In this document: positions 51,242 through 62,097 of the stretch, one piece after another
How the letters are laid out: each line of letters starts with the position of its first letter
How positions within the stretch are numbered: the first letter of the stretch is position 1
Origin: Duganella aquatilis
GTDB taxonomy: Bacteria; Pseudomonadota; Gammaproteobacteria; Burkholderiales; Burkholderiaceae_D
Assembly: GCF_009674565.1 (NCBI RefSeq)
Contig: NZ_WKJL01000014.1
Location: 62,001-126,000 of the forward strand
Length of the DNA stretch: 64,000 nucleotides
Direction: 5' to 3'
Made by a program: the position numbers and the translations under genes
Notes under the pieces: model-generated
Told to the model about the DNA's origin: nothing
The model's database searches: none
What the model saw: only the letters and a program-made list of their open reading frames with translations

Positions 51242-52723
51242 ATGACGACATGGCATGACAAGGCCGCGGCGTTGCAGGCGGACGGCCGCGCCTTCATCGG
51301 CGGCGAACGGGTGTGGGCGAAATCCGAACAGCAGTTCGAGAACCTGTCGCCCATCGATGGCCGCAAGCTGGGCATGGTGGCGCGTTGCGACAGCGCGGAC
51401 GTGGACATCGCCGTGGCGGCGGCGCGCGCAGCGTTTGAAGACCGCCGCTGGGCGGGCAAGTCGCCGGCGCAGCGCAAGCGGGTGCTGGTCAAGTTCGCGG
51501 ACCTGATGCAGAAGCATGGCCAGGAGCTGGCGCTGCTGGAAACGCTGGACATGGGCAAACCGATCAAGTACAGCCAGAGCGTGGACGTGGGCGGCGCCGC
51601 CAACTGCATCCGCTGGTACGGCGAGGCGATCGACAAGATCTACGATGAAATCGCGCCGACGGCGGCCAGCAGCCTGGCGTTGATCACGCGCGAGCCGGTG
51701 GGCGTGGTGGCGGCCATCGTGCCGTGGAACTATCCGATGTTGATGGCGTCGTGGAAGATCGCGCCGGCGCTGGCGGCGGGAAATAGCGTGGTGCTCAAGC
51801 CGTCCGAGAAATCGCCGTTGACGGCGCTGCGGCTGGCGGAGATCGCGCTGGAAGCCGGCATACCGCCCGGCGTGTTCAATGTGCTGCCGGGTTACGGCGC
51901 GGAGGCCGGCGCCGCGCTGGCGCTGCACATGGATGTGGACTGCATAGGCTTTACCGGTTCCACCCGCGTGGGCAAACAGATCATGCAGATGGCGGGGCAG
52001 TCGAACCTGAAGCGCGCATGGACGGAGTTGGGCGGCAAGTCGGCCAACATCGTGTGCGCGGATTGTCCGGATCTGGATGCGGCGGTGGAGGCGGCCATTG
52101 GCTCGATCTTCTTCAACCAGGGCGAAAGCTGCAACGCACCTTCGCGGCTGTTTGTCGAAGCGTCGATCAAGGACCACTTCCTGGAAAAGGCGCTGGCCAA
52201 GGTGCCGGATTACCAGCCGGGCGACCCGCTGGACGAAAACACCGTCATGGGCGCGATTGTCGACGCCACGCAGCTGAAAACGGTGATGGGTTATATCGAA
52301 GCTGGCCAGGCGGGCGGCGCGCGGTTGCTGGCCGGCGGCAAGCAGGTACGCACTGAAACCGGCGGCTACTATGTCGAGCCGACGCTGTTCGATCAGGTGG
52401 ACAGCAGCATGACCATCGCGCGCGAAGAGATCTTCGGGCCGGTGCTGTCGGTACTGAGCTTCGGCGATGTGCAGGACGCGGTGCGGCAGGCCAACGCCAC
52501 GCCATACGGCCTGCACGCCGCCGTGTGGACGGCGGACCTGAGCAAGGCGATCCAGACCTCGCGCGCGCTGCGTGCCGGCACCGTGCACGTCAACCAGTAC
52601 GATGGCGATGACATCACCGTGCCGTTCGGCGGCTACAAGCAGTCCGGCAATGGCCGCGACAAGTCGCTGCACGCATTCGACAAATACACGGAATTGAAAA
52701 CCACATGGATACAGATAGGTTAG
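51242..52723 (+). CDS. puuC: Aldehyde dehydrogenase (PuuC/KauB-like)
   Basis: This 493-residue NAD(P)-dependent ALDH has IVPWNYPMLMASWKIAPALAAGN, FTGSTRVGK, the general base Glu in WTELGGKSANIV (about 265) and the catalytic Cys in FFNQGESCNAPSR (about 298-300). The C-terminal EIFGPVLSVLSF and PFGGYKQSGNGRDKS are normal. It should oxidise 4-aminobutyraldehyde or its gamma-glutamyl derivative. RBS AAAGGAG precedes ATG 51242. The last 19 bases overlap the start of the third GS-like gene. Confidence 0.93.
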   Translation: MTTWHDKAAALQADGRAFIGGERVWAKSEQQFENLSPIDGRKLGMVARCDSADVDIAVAAARAAFEDRRWAGKSPAQRKRVLVKFADLMQKHGQELALLETLDMGKPIKYSQSVDVGGAANCIRWYGEAIDKIYDEIAPTAASSLALITREPVGVVAAIVPWNYPMLMASWKIAPALAAGNSVVLKPSEKSPLTALRLAEIALEAGIPPGVFNVLPGYGAEAGAALALHMDVDCIGFTGSTRVGKQIMQMAGQSNLKRAWTELGGKSANIVCADCPDLDAAVEAAIGSIFFNQGESCNAPSRLFVEASIKDHFLEKALAKVPDYQPGDPLDENTVMGAIVDATQLKTVMGYIEAGQAGGARLLAGGKQVRTETGGYYVEPTLFDQVDSSMTIAREEIFGPVLSVLSFGDVQDAVRQANATPYGLHAAVWTADLSKAIQTSRALRAGTVHVNQYDGDDITVPFGGYKQSGNGRDKSLHAFDKYTELKTTWIQIG

Positions 52724-54066
52724 AAGAACTGCAAACGGTGATGGATGCGCAGGGCGTGCGTTACGTGTTTGCGCAGTTCACCGACATCCATGGCGCGGCC
52801 AAGGGCAAGCTGGTGCCGCTGGCGCATCTGGGCGATATTGTCGCGCCGGGTGCGGGCTTTTCGGGGCCGTCGATCTGGGGCACGGGATTGCCGCGCAACG
52901 GCCCGCGTTCTGAGTATTACGGCCGCGCCGACCTGACCACCCTGCGACCGATGCCCTGGCTGCCCGGCTATGCGCGCGTGGTGCTGGACGGGCATGTGGC
53001 CGGCCAGCCGTTCGACGCCTGTCCGCGCCAGGTGCTGCGCAGGCAGGTCGCGCGTCTGGCGGCGCATGGCTGGACCTTGAACGCCGGCCTGGAACCGGAG
53101 TTCTTCCTGCTGCAGAAAGGCGCCAATGGCTACGACGCCGAAGCCGCCGATACGCTGGAAAAGCCGTCATACGACACCAAAAGCCTGCTGCGCCGCCGCT
53201 CCTTTCTCGACAAGCTGACCACGTCGCTGAACGATTGCGGCCTGGGCGTCTACCAGATCGACCATGAAGACGCGACCGGCCAGTTCGAGGTGAACTACCA
53301 CTACGCCGATGCATTGCGCGCGGCGGACAACTTCATGCTGTTCAAGATGGCCGCGCATCACATCGCGGAAGAAGAGGGCATGCTGTTCTCGATGATGCCC
53401 AAGCCGTTTGCCGAACGGCCGGGCAGCGGCCTGCATTTCCATTTGTCGCTGGCGGATTCGGACGGCAACGCGGTATTCGCGCACGGTCCGGCCGACCACG
53501 CGGAACCGGGCGGCCGCGCACTTGGCCTGTCGCCGCTGGCGTATCACTTCCTCGGCGGCCTGCTCCATCATGCGCCGGCATTGACGGCGTTGTGCGCGCC
53601 GACCGTCAATTCGTACAAGCGGCTGATGTGCGGGCAGTCGCTGTCCGGCACCAGCTGGGCGCCGGCGTTTATCGGCTACGGCGACAATAATCGCACGGTG
53701 GTGGCGCGCACCGTGCATCAGCGGATCGAATGGCGGCTGCCGGATAGCGCAGCCAATCCTTACCTGGCGCTGGCCGGCGTGATCGCGGCGGGACTGGACG
53801 GCATCGAGCGCGCGCTGGATCCGGGCGATCCGGTCAACCTGGACGTGTACGAAATGAGCGATGCCGAACGCACTGCGCGCGGCCTGCGGCTGCTGCCGCA
53901 AAACCTCGGCGATGCGGCGGCTGCTTTGAAAGCCGACACCGCGCTGACGGAAGCGCTGGGCAGCGCCATCGTCCACGAGTTCGTCGCGCTGAAAAGCGCC
54001 GAGTGGATCGAATACAGCCAGCACGTGAGCGCATGGGAAACGGCACGTTACCTGAACCGCTTCTGA
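52705..54066 (+). CDS. Glutamine synthetase family protein, type III/GlnT-like (third paralogue)
   Basis: This 453-residue GS-fold ligase is clearly different from the two copies upstream. YVFAQFTDIHGAAKGKLVPL, GAGFSGPSIWGTGLP, LEPEFFLL, YQIDHEDATGQFEVN and MMPKPFAERPGSGLHFHLSL follow the rhizobial GlnT pattern. Relatives make glutamine or glutamylated amines such as gamma-glutamylmethylamide. The start overlaps the ALDH gene by 19 bases with no obvious ribosome site, so translation probably depends on the upstream gene. It ends the polyamine operon; the final substrate is unknown. Confidence 0.85.
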   Translation: MDTDRLEELQTVMDAQGVRYVFAQFTDIHGAAKGKLVPLAHLGDIVAPGAGFSGPSIWGTGLPRNGPRSEYYGRADLTTLRPMPWLPGYARVVLDGHVAGQPFDACPRQVLRRQVARLAAHGWTLNAGLEPEFFLLQKGANGYDAEAADTLEKPSYDTKSLLRRRSFLDKLTTSLNDCGLGVYQIDHEDATGQFEVNYHYADALRAADNFMLFKMAAHHIAEEEGMLFSMMPKPFAERPGSGLHFHLSLADSDGNAVFAHGPADHAEPGGRALGLSPLAYHFLGGLLHHAPALTALCAPTVNSYKRLMCGQSLSGTSWAPAFIGYGDNNRTVVARTVHQRIEWRLPDSAANPYLALAGVIAAGLDGIERALDPGDPVNLDVYEMSDAERTARGLRLLPQNLGDAAAALKADTALTEALGSAIVHEFVALKSAEWIEYSQHVSAWETARYLNRF

Positions 54067-54183
54067 GGGGAGGCGCGCCGGTGGGCCTGACACAATCCAG
54101 ATACAAATCTGATAGTCTGGAGGCGCCGCTATGTGCTCCATCTAACCGAATTCATTTTTACCGAAGCCTAAGCTGGCAGTAGC

Positions 54184-54208
54184 GCGTGCAGGCCCGAGAC
54201 CTGCACGC
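54184..54208. repeat. 9-bp perfect inverted repeat upstream of gnd
   Basis: GCGTGCAGG (54184-54192) and CCTGCACGC (54200-54208) are exact complements around CCCGAGA. No T-run follows, so it may be an operator or leader hairpin for gnd at 54240 rather than a terminator of the polyamine operon. Otherwise the 173-base gap shows nothing firm. Confidence 0.45.
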
Positions 54209-54239
54209 CCATCGAACCTGGACAACGTGAAGGATCTTT

Positions 54240-55268
54240 ATGCAGATCGGAATGATAGGACTGGGGCGCATGGGCGCCAATATGGTTTGGCGTCTGGCGG
54301 CGGCAGGGCACCACAGCGTGGCTTACGCGCGCCATGCGGAAACGGTGAACGCCGTGCTGCGCGAGGGAGTCACCGGCGCGTCGTCGCTGGAGGATCTGGT
54401 TGCCAAGCTGGAGACGCCGCGCGTGCTGTGGCTGATGGTGCCGGCCGGTGCGGTCGACTCCACGCTGGATATCCTGAAGCCGCTGCTGTCACCGGGCGAC
54501 ATCATCATCGACGGCGGCAATTCGCACTACCACGACGATATCCGCCGCAGCGCGCAGCTGAAGGAGCAGCAGCTGCATTACGTCGATGTGGGCACCAGCG
54601 GCGGCACGCACGGCCTGACGCGCGGCTATTGCCTGATGATCGGCGGCGAGCCGGATGTGGTCAAGCATCTGGAACCGATTTTCTCCACGCTGGCGCCGGG
54701 CCACGACGCGGCCACGCCGACGCCTGGCCGCGACAAGCCGGGCAGCAGCGCCGAGCAGGGCTTCCTGCATTGCGGCCCGAATGGCGCCGGTCACTTCGTC
54801 AAGATGGTCCACAACGGCATCGAGTACGGCATCATGGCCGCGTATGCGGAGGGACTGAATATCCTGCGCCATGCGAACATCGGCAAGCAGGAACAGGAAG
54901 TCGATGCGGAGACCACGCCGCTGCGCCATCCGGAGCATTACCAGTATGACCTGGACCTGGGCGAAATCAGCGAGCTATGGCGGCGCGGCAGCGTGATCAG
55001 CTCCTGGCTGCTGGACCTGACGGCCGATGCGCTGCTCAAAGATCCCCATCTGGACGCCTATGCCGGCCGTGTGTCCGATTCGGGCGAGGGCCGCTGGACC
55101 ATCGCCGCCGCCATCGATGAAGGCGTGCCGGTGCCCGTATTGAGCAACGCGCTGTTCGAACGATTCAGTTCGCGCGGCAATGCGGAATTCGCCGGCAAGG
55201 TGCTGTCGGCGATGCGCGCCGGCTTTGGCGGCCATGCCGAGAAGCCGCACAAGACAGGGAATGCGTGA
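54240..55268 (+). CDS. gnd: 6-phosphogluconate dehydrogenase, short (decarboxylating) form
   Basis: This 342-residue enzyme oxidises 6-phosphogluconate to ribulose 5-phosphate. Rossmann motif MIGLGRMGANMV (5-16), LWLMVPAG, the IDGGNSHYHDD substrate loop, DVGTSGGTHGL and FVKMVHNGIEYGIMAAYAEG with the catalytic Lys. The short length marks the YqeC/GndA-like form that often uses NAD, in place of the 470-residue NADP enzyme. RBS AAGGATC precedes. Its TGA overlaps the next ATG (TGATG). Confidence 0.93.
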   Translation: MQIGMIGLGRMGANMVWRLAAAGHHSVAYARHAETVNAVLREGVTGASSLEDLVAKLETPRVLWLMVPAGAVDSTLDILKPLLSPGDIIIDGGNSHYHDDIRRSAQLKEQQLHYVDVGTSGGTHGLTRGYCLMIGGEPDVVKHLEPIFSTLAPGHDAATPTPGRDKPGSSAEQGFLHCGPNGAGHFVKMVHNGIEYGIMAAYAEGLNILRHANIGKQEQEVDAETTPLRHPEHYQYDLDLGEISELWRRGSVISSWLLDLTADALLKDPHLDAYAGRVSDSGEGRWTIAAAIDEGVPVPVLSNALFERFSSRGNAEFAGKVLSAMRAGFGGHAEKPHKTGNA

Positions 55269-55951
55269 TGCCTGACGATATCGTCTTTCTGGTTGATTGC
55301 GACAACACGCTGCTGGACAACGACCGTGTCCAGAGCGATTTGCGCGAGCATCTGGAAAAGGAATTCGGGGCCGAGGCGCGCGACCGCTACTGGAGCATCT
55401 ACACGGAGCTGTTTGCGCAATTCGGCTATGCCGATTATCTGGGCGCGTTGCAGCGCTATCGCATCGACGCCATGAACGATCCCAAGCTGCTGCTGATGGC
55501 GGGTTGGCTGATGAACTACCGCTTTGCGGACCGGCTGTATCCCGGGGCGCTGGACGTCATCAAGCATTTGCGGCAGTGGGGCAAGGTGGTGATCCTGTCC
55601 GATGGCGACGTGGTGTTCCAGCCGCGCAAAGTGGAGTATTCGGGCTTGTGGGATGCGGTGGAGGGCAATGTGCTGATCTACATTCACAAGGAGACCATGC
55701 TGGAGCACATCGAACGCGCTTATCCGGCGCGCCGCTATGTGATGATTGACGATAAAGTGCGGATTCTGGCTTCCATGAAGCAGGGCTGGGGCGATCGGCT
55801 GACCACGGTGTTTCCGCGTCAGGGGCACTATGCCGTCGCGCCGGATGTCGCCAGCTATACGACACCGGATCTTGCGGTGGATCGCATTGGCGACTTGTTG
55901 AACTATGATTTGCCGGCGTTTTCCGGCCTTGAAAAGGAGACATCGTCATGA
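55268..55951 (+). CDS. HAD-superfamily hydrolase between gnd and tal
   Basis: This 227-residue phosphatase-like protein has motif I FLVDCDNTLLDND (Asp10 and Asp12), motif II VVILSDGDVVF, and a late motif VMIDDKVRILAS. It probably dephosphorylates a small phosphate ester; the substrate is not known. Translational coupling to gnd (TGATG) and tal (ATGA) points to a pentose-phosphate or by-product phosphate. ATG 55268 is chosen; GTG 55265 is three bases earlier. Confidence 0.82.
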   Translation: MPDDIVFLVDCDNTLLDNDRVQSDLREHLEKEFGAEARDRYWSIYTELFAQFGYADYLGALQRYRIDAMNDPKLLLMAGWLMNYRFADRLYPGALDVIKHLRQWGKVVILSDGDVVFQPRKVEYSGLWDAVEGNVLIYIHKETMLEHIERAYPARRYVMIDDKVRILASMKQGWGDRLTTVFPRQGHYAVAPDVASYTTPDLAVDRIGDLLNYDLPAFSGLEKETSS

Positions 55952-57018
55952 ATCCCGCACTGCATCTGCGCCAGCTGGGGCAAGCCCTTTGGCTGGACAA
56001 CATCACGCGTGGCCTGCTCACCAGCGGCACGCTGAAGAAGTACATCGATGATTACGATATCGCCGGGCTGACATCCAATCCCAGTATCTTCGAGGCGGCC
56101 ATTCATGGCGCGGATTTTTATGATGAGGCGATACGCAGCAGGACGGCGGCTGGCGTGAAGGGCGAGCAGCTGTTCCTGGAGCTGGCGCTGGAAGATCTGC
56201 AAAATGCCGCTGACCTGTTCCTGCCGATGTACCAATCGTCGCATGGCATGGATGGCTGGGTGTCGATGGAGGTGTCGCCGTTGCTGGTGCACGATGCGGA
56301 CGGCACGTTGCGCGAGGCGCGGGCACTGCACGAGCGTCTGCAACGGCCGAATGCCTTCATCAAGATTCCGGGCACCGTGGAGGGCGTGAAGGCGATCGAG
56401 GAGGCCATCTTTGCGGGCATTCCGGTCAACGTGACGCTGCTGTTTTCGCGCGAGCAGTATCTGGCGGCGGCGGAGGCTTATCTGCGCGGCGTGCAGCGGC
56501 GCGTCGATGCCGGTCTTGATCCGAAGGTGGCGTCGGTGGCGTCGTTGTTTGTTAGTCGTTGGGATACGGCGGTCAAGGATAAGGCGCCGGCGGAGTTGAA
56601 GAACCAGCTGGGGATTGCGGTGGCGCGGCAGACGTATGCTGCTTACCGCGAGTTGCTGGCGTCGCCGAGGTTGCGCAAGCTGGCGGAGGCCGGGGCTTTG
56701 CCGCAGCGCTTGCTGTGGGCGAGTACCGGGACCAAGGATCCGGCGGCGTCGGATGTTCTGTATGTAGAGTCGTTGACGGCGCCGCATACCATTAACACGG
56801 TGCCGGAGAAGACGTTGCTGGCGTTTGCGGACCATGGCGTGGTCAATGGCAGCATGCCGCCGGAAGGTGGGGATGCGGAGAAGGTGCTGAATCAGTTCGG
56901 CGATGCGGGAATTGATGTCGGTGCGCTGGCTGCGCAGCTGCAGACCGAGGGCGCTGAGGCGTTCAGCAAGTCGTGGAAGCAGTTGCTGGATGTGATTGCG
57001 GAAAAAGGTAAGGGCTGA
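55948..57018 (+). CDS. tal: Transaldolase
   Basis: This 356-residue enzyme moves a dihydroxyacetone unit between sugar phosphates. IAGLTSNPSIFEAAI (38-52) and the Schiff-base Lys139 in FIKIPGTVEGVKAIE are clear; VNVTLLFSREQYLAAAEAYL and SVASLFVSRWDTAV follow. Size and motifs fit the longer Tal subfamily often found fused or linked to pgi. The start overlaps the HAD stop (ATGA). The gene converges on tkt, with a shared hairpin between them. Confidence 0.95.
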   Translation: MNPALHLRQLGQALWLDNITRGLLTSGTLKKYIDDYDIAGLTSNPSIFEAAIHGADFYDEAIRSRTAAGVKGEQLFLELALEDLQNAADLFLPMYQSSHGMDGWVSMEVSPLLVHDADGTLREARALHERLQRPNAFIKIPGTVEGVKAIEEAIFAGIPVNVTLLFSREQYLAAAEAYLRGVQRRVDAGLDPKVASVASLFVSRWDTAVKDKAPAELKNQLGIAVARQTYAAYRELLASPRLRKLAEAGALPQRLLWASTGTKDPAASDVLYVESLTAPHTINTVPEKTLLAFADHGVVNGSMPPEGGDAEKVLNQFGDAGIDVGALAAQLQTEGAEAFSKSWKQLLDVIAEKGKG

Positions 57019-57050
57019 CCCATCGTTCCGCCGATGCGGAACGACGGGGT

Positions 57051-57052
<2 letters not shown>
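57019..57052. terminator. Hairpin between convergent tal and tkt
   Basis: TCGTTCCGC-CGAT-GCGGAACGA is a perfect 9-bp stem (57023-57044). It is lengthened by CCC/GGG after one mismatch and followed by TTT on the plus strand. It overlaps the last bases of tkt and probably serves tal; the T-run is short. Confidence 0.65.
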
Positions 57053-59126
<2,074 letters not shown>

Positions 59127-59214
59127 GCGTGAGTCCTTCAAGGGAAGTCTCTCACAACAGTAGCGCCGGTGGACGCGCCGCTCTGTGCGGCACGCCACTT
59201 AGCCAGTCAGCTTC

Positions 59215-60096
59215 CTAGAAGCAGTGTTCCAGCGCCGGGAAGCTGCCGTCCTTGACGGCGCTGACGTAGGCCGTGATGGCGGCGTCGATGCTGGTCTGGC
59301 CGTCCATGAAGTTCTTGACGAAGCGCGCCTTGCGGCCTGGGAAAACGCCCAGCAGGTCATGCATCACCAGCACCTGGCCGGAGCAGTCCGGACCCGCGCC
59401 GATGCCGATGGTGGGAATCGACAGCAGCTCGGTCACTTCCTTGCCCAGCGCCGAAGGAATCGCCTCCAGCACCAGCAACGAGGCGCCGGCCGCCTGCATC
59501 TTCAGGCAGTCGGCTTTCAGCAGGTCGGCGCTTTCGGTGGTCTTGCCCTGCACCTTGTAGCCGCCCAGCTGGTGCACCGATTGCGGCGTCAGGCCCAGGT
59601 GGGCGCAGACCGGAATCGCGCGGTCGGTCAGGAACTTGACGGTGTCGGCCAGCCAGGCGCCGCCTTCGATCTTGATCATGTGGGCGCCGGCCTGCATTAC
59701 CTGCACCGCGTTGGCGTAGGCGGTTTCCGGCGTGCCGTAGGCGCCAAACGGCAGGTCGGCGACGATCATCGCCGACTTGGCGCCGCGCGCCACGGAAGCG
59801 GTGTGGTAGGCGATGTCGTTGACGGTGACCGGCAGCGTTGAGGTGTAGCCGGCGCAGACCATGCCCAGCGAATCGCCGATCAGCAGGATCTCGACGCCGC
59901 AGCGGTCCATCAGCGAGGCGAAGCTGGCGTCGTAGCAGGTCAGCATGGTGATTTTTTCACGCGCGGCGTGCAGTGCCTGCAGCGTGTTGACCGTGACGGC
60001 CTTGTTGGCCACCTTGGCGGGGGCCGGTGCAGGTGCGGTGGCGTCGGCGGGCTTTTGGCCCGCGGCCAGTTCGTTTCCTTGCAGGTATCCAGACAT
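59215..60096 (-). CDS. panB: 3-methyl-2-oxobutanoate hydroxymethyltransferase
   Basis: This 293-residue enzyme makes ketopantoate, the first committed step of pantothenate synthesis. [47 protein letters not shown] and [21 protein letters not shown] are canonical. Residues 1-32 are an Ala/Pro/Lys-rich extension ([17 protein letters not shown]) absent from shorter homologues; an internal start is possible but no better site is seen. The gene follows folK by 15 bases on the same strand. panC is not in the window. Confidence 0.95.
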   Translation of the reverse strand: MSGYLQGNELAAGQKPADATAPAPAPAKVANKAVTVNTLQALHAAREKITMLTCYDASFASLMDRCGVEILLIGDSLGMVCAGYTSTLPVTVNDIAYHTASVARGAKSAMIVADLPFGAYGTPETAYANAVQVMQAGAHMIKIEGGAWLADTVKFLTDRAIPVCAHLGLTPQSVHQLGGYKVQGKTTESADLLKADCLKMQAAGASLLVLEAIPSALGKEVTELLSIPTIGIGAGPDCSGQVLVMHDLLGVFPGRKARFVKNFMDGQTSIDAAITAYVSAVKDGSFPALEHCF

Positions 60097-60111
60097 GATA
60101 AATCCTTTACT

Positions 60112-60651
60112 TTAAATCGGGCGGATGCCCTGGTCCGCCACGCCGGCCGCGTATTGCGCCGCCGGACCGTGGCCGGGTATATGGATGGACGGCGCGATCT
60201 CCAGCAGCGGCACCAGCACGAAGGCGCGCTCGGTCATGCGGGGATGGGGCACCGTCAGCGTGGTGCTGTTGATGATGGCGTCGCCGTACAGCAGCAGGTC
60301 GAGGTCCAGCGTGCGCGGGGCGTTGCGGTAAGGCCGTTCGCGGCCGTGCGCCTGTTCGATGGCGTGCAGCGCCTGCAGCAGCGCTTCGGCGTCCAGCTTG
60401 GTGGCGATGCGGGCGACGGCGTTGATGTAGTCGTCGCCGCTGGAGTCGATCGGCGCGGTGCGGTACAGGCCCGACGCCGTCATCAGTGTGCAGCCGGGCT
60501 GGCGTTGCAGGCGTTCCAGCGCGTCCAGCACATTGGCGCGGGCATCGCCCAGGTTGGCGCCGATGCCGATGTAGGCGATGGCGAAGGCGAATGGCGCCTT
60601 GTCGTCCTGCAGCGTTGCCGGTCCGACGCCGGCGCTGATTGCGGTGTGCAT
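60112..60651 (-). CDS. folK: 2-amino-4-hydroxy-6-hydroxymethyldihydropteridine pyrophosphokinase
   Basis: This 179-residue enzyme transfers pyrophosphate to 6-hydroxymethyl-dihydropterin in folate synthesis. AYIGIGANLGDARANV (about 26-41), GLYRTAPIDSSGDDYINAV, RTLDLDLLLYGD and PHPRMTERAFVLVPLLEI are the HPPK motifs. The first 24 residues precede the usual domain start, so translation may begin further in. It lies 15 bases after pcnB, as commonly seen in this class. Confidence 0.95.
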   Translation of the reverse strand: MHTAISAGVGPATLQDDKAPFAFAIAYIGIGANLGDARANVLDALERLQRQPGCTLMTASGLYRTAPIDSSGDDYINAVARIATKLDAEALLQALHAIEQAHGRERPYRNAPRTLDLDLLLYGDAIINSTTLTVPHPRMTERAFVLVPLLEIAPSIHIPGHGPAAQYAAGVADQGIRPI

Positions 60652-60666
60652 GATGCGGTGTGAAGC

Positions 60667-62097
60667 TTAGTCCGCGCCGCCATCGTGGGCGGGAGCCGGG
60701 CTGTCGGCGCCTTCGCCACGGCCGCTGCGGTTACGGCCGCCGCGACGCGGGCCGCGCTTGCGTTTGGCGCCGCCGGTGCCGGAGCCGCCTTCGCCGCTGT
60801 TGCCGCCACCGCCGCCGGCAGGACGGCCCGCCGATGCGATCAGCTCTTCGCGGGTGATCTCGTCGCCCTCGTAGAACGCGGTCCACCAGTCGCCGATTTC
60901 AGCGTCGATTTCGCCGGAGGCGCAGCGCAGCAGCAGGAAGTCATAGCCGGCGCGGAAGCGCAGGTGTTCCAGCAGCTTGTGCGGCGCCTTGCCGGTGCGG
61001 CGCTCGAAGCGCGGCTGCATCGACCAGATGTCGCGCATGTCGGTGCCGATCTTGCGCTGCAAGGCCAGCTTCTCGGTCTGCGAATCGAGCACGTCGTCGG
61101 CCGCCAGGTGCAGCGCCGGAATGGTCTGTTCGCCGGACGCGCGGTAGGCGGTCCACTTCTCCAGCACCTGGTGCCACAGCAGCGATGCGAACAGGAAGCC
61201 CGGCGACACGGTCTTGCCGGCGTGGATGCGGGCGTCGGTCGAATCCAGCGCCAGCGTCACGAACTTGACGCCCAGCGGCTGTTCCAGCACCACGTCCAGC
61301 AGCGGCAGCAGGCCGTGATGCAGGCCTTCCTTGCGCAGCTGCTGCAGGCAGGCCAGCGCGTGGCCGCTCATCAGCAGCTTGAGCATTTCGTCGAACACGC
61401 GCGCGGCCGGCACGTTGTTGATCAGCGGCGCCATCACCTTGATCGGTGCGCCGGTTTCCGGCTCGATCGAGAATTTCAGCTTGGCGGCAAAGCGCACCAC
61501 GCGCAGCATGCGCACCGGGTCTTCGCGGTAGCGCGCTTCCGGCACGCCGATGATGCGCAGCGTTTTCGCGCGGATGTCCTCGATGCCGCCGTGGTAGTCC
61601 AGCACCTGCTGGTTGGCCGGGTTGTAGTACATGGCGTTGATGGTGAAGTCGCGGCGTTCCGCGTCTTCAGCCTGCGAGCCGAAGGTGTTGTCGCGCAGGA
61701 CGCGGCCATGTTCATCCTTCGGCGCGTTGGCCGAGGTGGTGCCGCGGAAGGTGGTCACCTCCAGCAGGTCCTGGCCGAACATCACGTGGACGATCTGGAA
61801 GCGCTTGCCGATGATGAAGGCGCGGCGGAACAGGCGCTTGACCTGCTCCGGCGTGGCGTTGGTGGCGATGTCGAAGTCTTTCGGTTTGACGCCCAGCAGC
61901 AGGTCGCGCACGGCGCCGCCGACCACGAAGGCTTCGTAGCCGGCTTCCTGCAGGGTGCTGGTGACGCGCACTGCGTTGTTCGACAACAGGCGCGGGTCGA
62001 TGCCATGGGCGTCCGGCCCGAGCACCACCGGCGTGTTCGTGTCGCGTGCCGCTTTACTCTTGGTGCCGAGGATTTTGCGGATCAGTTTCTTAATCAT
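60667..62097 (-). CDS. pcnB: Poly(A) polymerase I
   Basis: This 476-residue nucleotidyltransferase adds 3' poly(A) tails that speed RNA decay. FVVGGAVRDLLLGVKPKDFD IATNATPEQVKRLF (read as one run, split here) is the catalytic core with its metal aspartates. RIIGVPEARYREDPVRMLR and AAKLKFSIEP form the neck. The last 50 residues are Gly/Arg/Lys-rich (GGGGNSGEGGSGTGGAKRKR), a likely RNA-binding tail. ATG 62097 is used; the TTG at 62109 has no advantage. The start overlaps the stop of the HAD gene by 8 bases. Confidence 0.95.
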   Translation of the reverse strand: MIKKLIRKILGTKSKAARDTNTPVVLGPDAHGIDPRLLSNNAVRVTSTLQEAGYEAFVVGGAVRDLLLGVKPKDFDIATNATPEQVKRLFRRAFIIGKRFQIVHVMFGQDLLEVTTFRGTTSANAPKDEHGRVLRDNTFGSQAEDAERRDFTINAMYYNPANQQVLDYHGGIEDIRAKTLRIIGVPEARYREDPVRMLRVVRFAAKLKFSIEPETGAPIKVMAPLINNVPAARVFDEMLKLLMSGHALACLQQLRKEGLHHGLLPLLDVVLEQPLGVKFVTLALDSTDARIHAGKTVSPGFLFASLLWHQVLEKWTAYRASGEQTIPALHLAADDVLDSQTEKLALQRKIGTDMRDIWSMQPRFERRTGKAPHKLLEHLRFRAGYDFLLLRCASGEIDAEIGDWWTAFYEGDEITREELIASAGRPAGGGGGNSGEGGSGTGGAKRKRGPRRGGRNRSGRGEGADSPAPAHDGGAD

